From Mycolicibacterium arenosum (lineage in GTDB: Bacteria; Actinomycetota; Actinomycetes; Mycobacteriales; Mycobacteriaceae), in contig NZ_JANDBD010000009.1 of the NCBI RefSeq assembly GCF_024320865.1, forward strand, positions 164,607 to 228,606: a stretch of DNA of 64,000 bases. The letters run 5' to 3'. A program made the position numbers and the translations under genes. Below, piece by piece: positions 9,315 through 16,582 of this stretch. Every line of letters begins with the position of its first letter. Positions within the stretch are counted from its first letter, which is position 1. The notes beneath the pieces are model-generated. The model searched no databases. It had not been told where the DNA came from and was given only the letters and a program-made list of their open reading frames with translations.

Positions 9315-9336
9315 TAAGAAGCGCTCACTTTTCTTA
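9315..9336. promoter_or_regulatory. Inverted repeat, possible operator
   Basis: TAAGAA (9315-9320) and TTCTTA (9331-9336) form an exact 6-bp inverted repeat around a 10-bp spacer. It lies in the AT-richer 97-bp leader of the SDR/enoyl-CoA hydratase pair, 46 bp before the SDR start. Position and symmetry suggest a repressor site; the factor is unknown. Confidence 0.35.
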
Positions 9337-9381
9337 GAGTTGCGTGTACCGTTGGCTCCGTCAGTGACGAGAGGAACCGAC

Positions 9382-9915
9382 ATGCAGACAGTTGACGAAC
9401 CCAGGATCGTGCTGGTGACCGGTGCGTCGCAGGGCGTCGGCGCCGACGTCGTCGCCCAACTGGACGACACCCACAGCCATGTCATCGCCGGCGACTCCGA
9501 CGCGGCGGCGCTGATCGACGACGTCGCGGCCCGGTTCGGTCGCCTCGACACGCTGGTGCTGAACGCCTCGGCGACGCGGCTCGACCGCGCCGAGTTGCGC
9601 GAGTTCGCCCAGCGGGCCGTGCGCCTGATGCCGATCGGCGGCCACATCGTCTTCGTCACCAGCCATCAGGCGCACTTCTACCCGCACAAGGCGGTTCCGA
9701 AGGGGTACGCGGCCGACGCCGCCCGCATGCGCGCAGGCGAGACCGCGCTCTACGGGATGCGCTCGGAGTTCAGCCGCGCCGGCATCCGGTTCACCGTGGT
9801 CTCGGGCGACGCGGTCGACGGCGGCTTCGCGGCGGCGATCGTCACGGCGGCGACCACCCCGAATCCGTCGGGCGTCGTCTACGTCGGCAGCGCCCAGTAC
9901 CTGATGACGGCGTAG
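9382..9915 (+). CDS. Short-chain dehydrogenase/reductase-like protein (short form)
   Basis: Protein of 177 residues with a Rossmann start (IVLVTGASQGVGADVVAQL, TGxxxGxG intact) and FGRLDTLVLNAS, the NNAG-like strand of classical SDRs. It is shorter than the usual ~250 residues because the segment between the cofactor loop and the NAG motif is condensed. The active-site region reads VFVTSHQAHFYPHKAVPKGY; a standard YxxxK is not evident, so catalysis is doubtful. ATG 9382 follows GAGAGGAACC. It is 16 bp upstream of an enoyl-CoA hydratase gene, probably in one transcript. Confidence 0.7.
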   Translation: MQTVDEPRIVLVTGASQGVGADVVAQLDDTHSHVIAGDSDAAALIDDVAARFGRLDTLVLNASATRLDRAELREFAQRAVRLMPIGGHIVFVTSHQAHFYPHKAVPKGYAADAARMRAGETALYGMRSEFSRAGIRFTVVSGDAVDGGFAAAIVTAATTPNPSGVVYVGSAQYLMTA

Positions 9916-9931
9916 GCGCACAATCGGCCAC

Positions 9932-10705
9932 ATGCCCCTGGTCACTTACGAGCTGGACGAGCACGTCGCCACGATCACCCTGAATCGGCCCGACGCGCGC
10001 AACGCGATCAACGGCGAGATGCGCCGCGACCTCAACGCCGCGTGGGAGCGCTTCCGCGACGACGAGGACGCGTGGGTCGGAATCCTCACCGCCAACGGTG
10101 ACGTGTTCTGCGCGGGCGGCGACCTGAAGGACGGCGAGGGGTCGGTGGGAACCTTCGGCGGCACGTTCTGGGAGAAGCCGACCATCAACTCGTTCGAGAG
10201 TGGGATGGAACTGTTCAAGCCGACGATCGCCGCCGTGAACGGGCCCTGCATAGGTTACGGGGTGACGGGAGTTCTGTTCTGCGACTTCGTCATTGCGAGC
10301 ACCGCTGCCACGTTCGCGTTTCCCGAGGTGTCGCTCGGCGTGCCGACGATCGTCGGCGCGATCCGGCTGCCGATGCGGGTGCGCTGGGCCGACGCCATGG
10401 AACTGCTGCTGACCGGCAAGCCGATCACCGCCGAGCGCGCCAAGGAGACCGGTCTGGTGTGGCGGCTGGTCGAGCCCGACGACCTGCAGGCGTCGGCCCG
10501 CGAATGGGCGCGCACGCTGACCGAAGCCGCACCGCTGGCGCAGCGGGCCACCAAGGAGGTGGCGTGGCGCACCGCCACCATGGGCTGGATCGAGTCGGTG
10601 CGGTTCGGCGAGACGATGCGCAAGGTCGCGGGCGCGACCGAGGACGTCGTCGAGGGCTTCCAGGCGCGGCGGGAGAAGCGCAAACCGGAGTGGCGCGGCC
10701 GCTAG
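9932..10705 (+). CDS. Enoyl-CoA hydratase/isomerase family protein
   Basis: Crotonase-fold enzyme of 257 residues. It begins MPLVTYELDEHVATITLNRP and has the oxyanion-hole segments FCAGGDLKD and INGPC-like VNGPCIGYG. The crotonase signature runs through GVTGVLFCDFVIAS and FAFPEVSLGVPTI, with Glu in PEVSLG at the catalytic position. The family acts on acyl-CoA thioesters in fatty-acid, sterol or amino-acid catabolism; the exact reaction cannot be assigned. It lies 16 bp after the SDR-like gene. Confidence 0.88.
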   Translation: MPLVTYELDEHVATITLNRPDARNAINGEMRRDLNAAWERFRDDEDAWVGILTANGDVFCAGGDLKDGEGSVGTFGGTFWEKPTINSFESGMELFKPTIAAVNGPCIGYGVTGVLFCDFVIASTAATFAFPEVSLGVPTIVGAIRLPMRVRWADAMELLLTGKPITAERAKETGLVWRLVEPDDLQASAREWARTLTEAAPLAQRATKEVAWRTATMGWIESVRFGETMRKVAGATEDVVEGFQARREKRKPEWRGR

Positions 10706-10890
10706 AGAACCGCTTTCACCAGGACTATTCGACGTTTCTCAGCTGATCTCGTGCTGTTTCACGGACTCAAACGGGAATATCGGCTTCGTTATCAAGGTTT
10801 GTCCCAAATGTCACATGGGTAACTCAGGTAACAGCGCTGGCAAGCCGGCGCAGCCCTATCAGCGACGAAAGAGCCGAATGGATCAGATGC

Positions 10891-11349
10891 ATGAACACCG
10901 TCCTCTACTGCAGCGCCAACGGCGCCATTTATGAGACCCGCGCCTACACCAAGGCCGATATCGACCAGCTAGTCCACAGCCAGGGGCTGCAGTGCCTCAC
11001 CAGCGCCGACGGCCAGTTCGACTTCTGGTTCAGCCCGTCGACGCGGAAGTGCCAGCGGCGGGTCAACCGCCCGGCAACCGAGCTGCTGCTCGCGACGACC
11101 TCCTTCGCAGCGAAGTCGGTGCCGTTGCTCCGCGGCGGTGTCGTCATCGCCACCCACGACTCCGACGGTGAACTCGACGGACTCAGCTGGCAGCAGCTCG
11201 ACCTGCTCGCCGAGCGAAATCACTCCGTCTCGAAACGCGACGAGCGCGTTCTCACTCGCCGGATCACCAGGGACGGGCGTCGCCAGGTGCGCCGCGACGA
11301 CGCCGCGACTCTCCCCACGCGCGAAACCACGCCACGCGTCACCGTGTAG
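10891..11349 (+). CDS. Hypothetical protein
   Basis: Unrecognised protein of 152 residues. The first ~100 residues look like a compact alpha/beta domain (YCSANGAIYETRAYTKADID, FDFWFSPSTRKCQRRVNRPA). The last ~45 residues are Arg/Asp-rich and probably disordered. No signal peptide or membrane segment. The start ATG at 10891 lacks a clear Shine-Dalgarno. It stands alone after a 185-bp spacer (10706-10890) in which I see no gene. Codon usage is typical of the neighbours, so I think it is real. Confidence 0.6.
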   Translation: MNTVLYCSANGAIYETRAYTKADIDQLVHSQGLQCLTSADGQFDFWFSPSTRKCQRRVNRPATELLLATTSFAAKSVPLLRGGVVIATHDSDGELDGLSWQQLDLLAERNHSVSKRDERVLTRRITRDGRRQVRRDDAATLPTRETTPRVTV

Positions 11350-11364
11350 CGCTTTGGTGCGGGC

Positions 11365-11370
11365 TACGGT
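11365..11370 (+). promoter_or_regulatory. -10 box of a probable leaderless promoter (TspO gene)
   Basis: TACGGT fits TANNNT and ends 7 nt before ATG 11378. There is no purine-rich Shine-Dalgarno at normal spacing apart from GGAG immediately after the box, so transcription probably begins at or next to the start codon. Confidence 0.4.
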
Positions 11371-11377
11371 GGAGCCC

Positions 11378-11854
11378 ATGCGTGCACTGGTCGGAACCTC
11401 GTTGGGAACGGCGGCAGCCGCCGTCGTCGGCAGCCTCGCCAGCCGATCGGCGATCGACACCTGGTACCGCACCATCGACAAGCCGCCCTACGTCCCGCCG
11501 AATGCGGTGTTCCCGATCGCGTGGACGACGCTGTACACCGACATCGCGGTGACCAGCGGCAAGACGATCGACACCCTGGGTGCACGCGGGGACGAGCAGG
11601 CCGCTCGCTCCTACACCGCCGCGCTCGCCACGAACCTGGTGCTCAACGCCGGCTGGAGCTGGCTGTTCTTCAAGGCGCACAAGCTCGGTGCCTCGGCCGT
11701 GGCCGCCGCCGCGCTGACAGCCAGCAGCGCCGACCTGGCCCGCCGGACCGCGAAGGTCAGTCCGGCGAGCGGCGCCGCCCTGGCGCCGTACCCGCTGTGG
11801 TGCGCGTTCGCGACGGTGATGACGACCGACATCTGGCGCCGCAACCGGCGGTAG
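11378..11854 (+). CDS. TspO/MBR-family membrane protein
   Basis: Five-segment membrane protein of 158 residues. The family hallmarks are present: WYRTIDKPPYVPPNAVFPIAWTTLY (residues ~30-54, with the conserved W-x-K-P-x-x-P-P and P-x-W-T) and LVLNAGWSWLFF (~90). TspO proteins bind tetrapyrroles and other ligands and are linked to stress and haem metabolism. The tail ends in Arg residues. A -10 box 7 nt upstream suggests a leaderless message. The unlinked MetF-like gene follows. Confidence 0.85.
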   Translation: MRALVGTSLGTAAAAVVGSLASRSAIDTWYRTIDKPPYVPPNAVFPIAWTTLYTDIAVTSGKTIDTLGARGDEQAARSYTAALATNLVLNAGWSWLFFKAHKLGASAVAAAALTASSADLARRTAKVSPASGAALAPYPLWCAFATVMTTDIWRRNRR

Positions 11855-11877
11855 CGGCGTCATCCGCCCCCGAGAAA

Positions 11878-11893
11878 GCGGGCTCCGGCCCGC
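11878..11893. terminator. Small hairpin after the TspO gene
   Basis: GCGGGC/GCCCGC 6-bp stem with a TCCG loop, 24 bp after the TspO stop. There is no T-run, so it may be only a weak or Rho-aided terminator, or part of the leader of the next gene. Confidence 0.3.
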
Positions 11894-11926
11894 GTGAACC
11901 GCCGCAGTGGGGGAAGTCGGACGGGT

Positions 11927-12895
11927 GTGAGCGACGGCTGTCCCAAGCGAATGCAGTTCGGACCGTGCGGTGGGGTGAGACAGGACGGCGCGTGTGAGAT
12001 GCGTCCCGGCCCCTGTGTCTTTCCCGACGCGGTGCCCTGGCCGACCCCCGCACCCGACACGCCGGCGGTGAGCGCCCCGCTCGTCCTGAGTGACTTCAGC
12101 TGCGCACCGTGGGACCCGGTCGACGCCGCCTCCGTCGCCGCCACGCTCGCGCCGGCATGTGACGCGGTGCTGGTGGGCGAACATCAGAACCGCCCCGACT
12201 TCCCGCCGACGCTGATCGGCCGGATGCTCCTCGACAGCGGAGCCACGCCGTGGATCACCCTGTCCTGCCGGGACCGCAACCGCATCGTGCTCGAACAGGA
12301 GTTGCGGGGCCTGGATCTGATCGGGGTGCGGACGGTGTTCTGCGTGACGGGCGACGGCCGTGGATACGACGTACGGCCCGACGTGACGCAGACGTTCGAC
12401 CTCGACGGACCGCGGCTGGTCGCGCTCGCCTCATCCCTCGGCATGGTCGCGGCGGTTCCCGAGACGCCGACCGCCCCGCCGCAGCACGCCAGGCCGATCA
12501 GACTGGTGCAGAAACAACGAGCGGGCGCGCGTATCGCCGTGCTCAATCACGTGACGTCGCCCGCGGCGGTGGCGGAGTTCATGAGTGCCGCGCAGTCGGC
12601 GGGGCTGAGCATCCCCGTGCTCGCCGCCGTCGCCGTGTTCAGCGACGCTCCTTCCGCGGCGGTGCTGCAGGGCCTTCCCGGTCTCGAACTCGACCCCGCC
12701 GTGGTGGCGGCGGTGCTCGACGCGCCGGATCCGATCGAAGCGGGTATCACGGCGGCGGTCGACGAGGCCCGCGCGCTGCTGTCGATCGACGGAGTCGAGG
12801 GGGTGAACCTGTCGGGGTCGGCGTCGGCCTCCGGCACGGGTGTCGGGGCGACGATCAAGGCCGAGGTAGCAGCCCGAATCAGGGCGCTGCCGTGA
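11927..12895 (+). CDS. MetF-like methylenetetrahydrofolate reductase with N-terminal Cys-rich MetV-type motif
   Basis: Protein of about 322 residues. It opens with a cysteine-rich block (CPKRMQFGPCGGVRQDG, then CEMRPGPCVF) like the MTHFR C-terminal/MetV zinc-ribbon type domain. A TIM-barrel-like MTHFR region follows (ITLSCRDRNRIVLEQELRGL, VFCVTGDGRGYDV, HARPIRLVQKQRAGA). In known MTHFRs this barrel binds FAD and methylene-THF. GTG 11927 is favoured because GGGGGAAG lies 9-10 nt upstream; an in-frame GTG at 11894 is the alternative. The stop overlaps the next start (GTGA), coupling it to a SAM methyltransferase. A folate one-carbon role is inference. Confidence 0.7.
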   Translation: MSDGCPKRMQFGPCGGVRQDGACEMRPGPCVFPDAVPWPTPAPDTPAVSAPLVLSDFSCAPWDPVDAASVAATLAPACDAVLVGEHQNRPDFPPTLIGRMLLDSGATPWITLSCRDRNRIVLEQELRGLDLIGVRTVFCVTGDGRGYDVRPDVTQTFDLDGPRLVALASSLGMVAAVPETPTAPPQHARPIRLVQKQRAGARIAVLNHVTSPAAVAEFMSAAQSAGLSIPVLAAVAVFSDAPSAAVLQGLPGLELDPAVVAAVLDAPDPIEAGITAAVDEARALLSIDGVEGVNLSGSASASGTGVGATIKAEVAARIRALP

Positions 12896-13653
12896 GTGGG
12901 GCGATGGAGGCCGAGTTCGACACGGTGGCGACGTGGACCGCGGAGGTGGCGACCGCGCTGGGGCCCGAGTACGCGTTACCCGCGGCGTGCCGCGGCAGCG
13001 GCAGTCCGCCCGCCATCGACTGGCTGTGCGACGCCGTCGACATGAGCAGCGGTGACGTCCTCGTCGACATCGGCGCCGGGATCGGCGGTCCGGCCGCGTA
13101 CGCGGCACGGCAGCGCGGCGCAGCGCCCGTACTCGTCGAGCCCGAAATGGGCGCGTGCCGTGCCGCCGAGGTGCTCTTCGGCCTACCCGTGGTGCAGGCG
13201 TCGGGGTCGGCGGTACCGCTCGCAGACGGCAGCGCCGACGCGGTGTGGTCGCTGGGAGTGCTCTGCACCATGGCCGACCAGCTCGGACTGCTGCGTGAGC
13301 TGTCGAGGGTGGTGCGACCCGGCGGAGGAATCGGTCTACTGGTCTACACCGCCACCACCGACGTGCCGAAAGATCGACAGCCCGAGGGCAATTCGTTTCC
13401 CAGCACCGAGACGCTCGACACTCTGGTGCGCGGCGCGAACCTGCAGAAGGTCGACGAGTGCCCGGCGGTCGACCTCGGCGCGGGTTCCGCGGACTGGCAG
13501 GAGCGCACCGACCGCGTGGCAGCCGAGCTGGAGTCGCGGTACCGGGATCACCCGGCTTGGCAGTTGGCCGAACAGCAGTCGAAGAAGATGGGCGACCTCA
13601 TCGGTTCCTGCACCGTGGTGGGGACGCTGCTGCACCTGCGTCATCGAACGTGA
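12892..13653 (+). CDS. Class I SAM-dependent methyltransferase
   Basis: Protein of 253 residues with SAM motif I VLVDIGAGIGGPAAYAA and the post-motif loop SAVPLADGSADAVWSLGVLC. Motif III-like RELSRVVRPGGGIGLLVYT confirms the UbiE/class I fold. It starts at GTG 12892, overlapping the MetF-like stop by four bases; ATG 12904 is an alternative. Coupling to a folate one-carbon enzyme suggests a joint function, but the methyl acceptor is unknown. Confidence 0.82.
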   Translation: MSGAMEAEFDTVATWTAEVATALGPEYALPAACRGSGSPPAIDWLCDAVDMSSGDVLVDIGAGIGGPAAYAARQRGAAPVLVEPEMGACRAAEVLFGLPVVQASGSAVPLADGSADAVWSLGVLCTMADQLGLLRELSRVVRPGGGIGLLVYTATTDVPKDRQPEGNSFPSTETLDTLVRGANLQKVDECPAVDLGAGSADWQERTDRVAAELESRYRDHPAWQLAEQQSKKMGDLIGSCTVVGTLLHLRHRT

Positions 13654-13685
13654 TTCGGCCGCGGCGCGCGGGGTACGAGTGCACG

Positions 13686-13814
13686 ATGACGCAGCCCGAG
13701 AACGACGATGTCGCCGTCGACGAAGTGTTGTCGACCCCCGCCACCCCTGGAGCGCAGGCCCTACCCAGCACCGAGGACGACGGGGTCGACGGAGACGACG
13801 CCTCCGAGCAGTAG
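13686..13814 (+). CDS. Small acidic protein, unknown
   Basis: Open frame of 42 codons (MTQPENDDVAVDEVLSTPA...) rich in Asp and Glu and probably disordered, ending DDASEQ. It lies 32 bp after the methyltransferase and 67 bp before the ABC transporter operon. No Shine-Dalgarno is strong. Whether it is translated is uncertain. Confidence 0.4.
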   Translation: MTQPENDDVAVDEVLSTPATPGAQALPSTEDDGVDGDDASEQ

Positions 13815-13881
13815 GGCAACGGTTCCAACCGCGCTGGCGTAAACCCGTGACGTCCCGTGACCCGCGGGCAACCATGCGGGG

Positions 13882-14724
13882 ATGCCCGCGAGTGCCCCGG
13901 TTGTGCGGGACCCCGTCGTCTCCACCGCATTCGGGCTGACCTTCGACGGACTGGGCCGGGATTTCACCGCGGGCGACGGCGAACGACGGTCCGTGCTGCG
14001 CGAACTCACCTTCGACGTGGAGCCGCACGAGATCGTCGCGATCCTCGGGCCGAGTGGATGCGGCAAGTCGACGCTGCTGCGGATCGCCGCGGGTCTCGAC
14101 GTGCCCTCGGCAGGCAGGGTGCGCATCGACGGCAGCCCCGTGCGGGACTACGACTCCCGGTGCGCGTTCGCCTTCCAGGAGCCGCGGCTGCTGCCGTGGC
14201 GCTCGATCACCCGAAACGTCGCACTGGGTCTGCCGCCGAACACCCCGGCGGAGGCCGGTCGGCGCACCGTGGCGAAACTGCTCGAACTCGTCGGCCTGAC
14301 GGAGTTCGCCGGCCACCGGCCCCGCGAGGTGTCCGGCGGAATGGCCCAGCGCACGTCGCTGGCGCGGGCGCTGGCCCGCACGCCCGGAGTACTGCTGCTC
14401 GACGAGCCGTTCGGCGCGCTCGACGCGCTGACCCGGCTGAGAATGCAGGACCTCCTACTCGACGTGCACGCCGCGACGCCGGCGACCGTCCTGCTGGTCA
14501 CCCACGACGTCGACGAGGCGCTGTACCTGGCGGACCGCGTTCTCCTGCTGGGTTACGACGGCGACACTCCCGGCGCGTCGATCCGCCAGACGCTGACCGT
14601 TCCCGGCGACCGACCGCGGGATCGCGGCTCCCCTCAACTGGCCGAGCTACGGGCACGGCTGCTGCGCGGACTCGGCGTCGAAAGCACTCACATCATCCGC
14701 ACCGATCAGGAAAGCGACACATGA
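13882..14724 (+). CDS. ABC importer ATPase, SsuB/TauB type
   Basis: Nucleotide-binding protein of 280 residues. Walker A is GPSGCGKST, the Q-loop region FAFQEPRLLPW is the classic SsuB/TauB/NrtD form, the signature is VSGGMAQRTSLARAL, Walker B is VLLLDEPFGALD and the switch His is in VTHDVDEALYLADR. It powers uptake of sulfonates, taurine, nitrate or a related anion. It overlaps the binding-protein gene by ATGA, and the three genes form a complete tightly coupled importer. Confidence 0.92.
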   Translation: MPASAPVVRDPVVSTAFGLTFDGLGRDFTAGDGERRSVLRELTFDVEPHEIVAILGPSGCGKSTLLRIAAGLDVPSAGRVRIDGSPVRDYDSRCAFAFQEPRLLPWRSITRNVALGLPPNTPAEAGRRTVAKLLELVGLTEFAGHRPREVSGGMAQRTSLARALARTPGVLLLDEPFGALDALTRLRMQDLLLDVHAATPATVLLVTHDVDEALYLADRVLLLGYDGDTPGASIRQTLTVPGDRPRDRGSPQLAELRARLLRGLGVESTHIIRTDQESDT

Positions 14725-15737
14725 AACTCAGCAGGGCCTTCTGCGCGGTATTCGCCGTTACCGCAATGCTTCTCAGCGGTTGCGTCTCCGGCGAAGGCGG
14801 TGATCGAGGTTCGGACGGTGACAGCGCGGTGGCGGGCCGGGAACTCGACATCGACTTCGCCACATACAACCCGCTGAGCCTGATCATCAAGAAGCAGGGC
14901 TGGCTCGAAGCGCAGGGGCTGAAGGTCAACTGGGTGCAGTCCGCCGGTTCCAACAAGGCCAACGAGGCCCTACGTGCGGGTGCCATCGACATCGGCTCGA
15001 CCGCCGGGTCCGCTGCGTTGCTCGCGCGATCGAACGGGTCGCCGATCCAGGTCATAGCCGTCTACTCCCAACCCGAGTGGGCGGCACTCGTCGCTCCGAA
15101 GGGCAGCCCGATCACCAGCGTCGGACAGCTGCGCGGCAAGAACGTCGCCGCGACGAAGGGCACCGACCCCTACTTCTTCCTCCTGCAGGCCCTCGAAGCG
15201 AACGGCCTGACGGCGCAGGACGTCACCGTGCAGAACCTGCAGCACGCGGACGGGTGGGCCGCCCTGCAGAACGGTTCGGTCGACGCGTGGGCCGGTCTCG
15301 ACCCGATCATGGCCGGTGCCGAGCAGACCGGCGCCACGCTCTTCTACCGCAATGTCGACTTCAACAGCTTCGGCGTCCTGAACGCGCGGGAGGACTTCCT
15401 GCAGGCCGAACCGGACGTCGCTCAGCTCGTCGTCGACGCCTACGCCGCGGCCGCCGACTGGGCCGCGGAGAACCCCGAGCAGACCGCGGAGATCCTCGCC
15501 GAGACCGCCGGCATCGACACCCCCGTAGCCGAACGCGTGATCGGCGAGCGCTCCAATCTCGACGTCGACCAGACCCCTGGACCGGCGCAGCTCGCGGTGC
15601 TCGAGAAGATCGGCCCGATCTTCGTCGAACTCGGTGACGTACCCGACCAGCAGCAGGTCGACGACGCTCTGGGCTCGATCGTCAACGACACGTTCGCGAA
15701 GCGGGCCGACGCGGCGCGCTTCACGCAGAACGCGTGA
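14721..15737 (+). CDS. ABC importer solute-binding lipoprotein, SsuA/NrtT-like
   Basis: Protein of 338 residues with a lipoprotein signal (hydrophobic segment then LLSGC, Cys about residue 21). The mature part has the periplasmic type-2 fold of SsuA/TauA: YNPLSLIIKKQGWLEAQGLK, AGAIDIGSTAGSAALLARS and KGTDPYFFLLQALEANGL. It captures the substrate outside the membrane and delivers it to the permease. Sulfonate is the commonest substrate for this subfamily, but no desulfonating enzyme is nearby, so the ligand stays open. Confidence 0.9.
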   Translation: MKLSRAFCAVFAVTAMLLSGCVSGEGGDRGSDGDSAVAGRELDIDFATYNPLSLIIKKQGWLEAQGLKVNWVQSAGSNKANEALRAGAIDIGSTAGSAALLARSNGSPIQVIAVYSQPEWAALVAPKGSPITSVGQLRGKNVAATKGTDPYFFLLQALEANGLTAQDVTVQNLQHADGWAALQNGSVDAWAGLDPIMAGAEQTGATLFYRNVDFNSFGVLNAREDFLQAEPDVAQLVVDAYAAAADWAAENPEQTAEILAETAGIDTPVAERVIGERSNLDVDQTPGPAQLAVLEKIGPIFVELGDVPDQQQVDDALGSIVNDTFAKRADAARFTQNA

Positions 15738-16522
15738 CCGTCACGACGCCGGTCACCGAAACCGTCGCGTCGCGGAGATATCTGCGGGTTGCCGGCGGCC
15801 TCGTCATTCCGATCCTGATAGTCGTTGTGTGGCAGGGGGTTTCGACCAACGGCCTGATATCGGTCTCGGTGCTGCCCTCGCCGTGGATGGTGTGGCAGGC
15901 CGCGGTCGACCTCGCCCAGCGCGGTCTCTACGGACACTACGTCGCGATCTCCACGCAGCGGGTCCTGGTCGGGTTCGCAGTGGGCGCCGCCATCGGACTC
16001 GCGCTCGGTGCCGTCGTCGGTCTGTCGACGTTCGCCGACATCCTGCTCGCGCCGACCTTCGCAGGCGTGCGCGCCGTCCCCTCGCTCGCCTGGGTGCCGC
16101 TGCTCATCCTCTGGTTCGGGATCGGCGAGCAATCGAAGATCATCCTGATCGCGATCGGCGCGTTCTTCCCCGTCTACACGATCGTGGGCGCGGCACTCCG
16201 ACACGTCGACACGCACCTGCTCGAGGCCGGCCGTGCCTTCGGTCTGCGCGGCATGCGGCTGTTCACCACGGTCCAGCTGCCAGCGGTCGTCCCGTCGACC
16301 ATCTCGGCACTTCGACTCGCGCTCGCGCAGTCCTGGCTGTTCCTGGTGGCCGCGGAGTTGATCGCGAGCTCCATGGGGCTGGGCTTCCTGCTGCTCGACT
16401 CGGGCCAGAACGGACGCATCGACCGCATCTTCCTGGCGATCATCTCGTTGGCGCTGCTCGGCAAGTTGACCGACTCGCTGCTCGGCCTGTTCGAGAAGTG
16501 GGCCATCGCGAGATGGGCGTGA
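15734..16522 (+). CDS. ABC importer permease, SsuC/TauC type
   Basis: Membrane protein of 262 residues with about six segments and the EAA loop AGRAFGLRGMRLFTTVQLPAVVPSTISALRLALAQSW, the docking site for the ATPase. The start GTG 15734 overlaps the binding-protein stop (GTGA). Together with the two upstream genes it gives a full ATPase/binding-protein/permease set of one polypeptide each. Confidence 0.92.
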   Translation: MTVTTPVTETVASRRYLRVAGGLVIPILIVVVWQGVSTNGLISVSVLPSPWMVWQAAVDLAQRGLYGHYVAISTQRVLVGFAVGAAIGLALGAVVGLSTFADILLAPTFAGVRAVPSLAWVPLLILWFGIGEQSKIILIAIGAFFPVYTIVGAALRHVDTHLLEAGRAFGLRGMRLFTTVQLPAVVPSTISALRLALAQSWLFLVAAELIASSMGLGFLLLDSGQNGRIDRIFLAIISLALLGKLTDSLLGLFEKWAIARWA

Positions 16523-16582
16523 CGCTCCGGCGGAGTAGGATCGCTGCCCGAGCGTTGCCCGTCGCGGCGCGGTAGGGATTGA

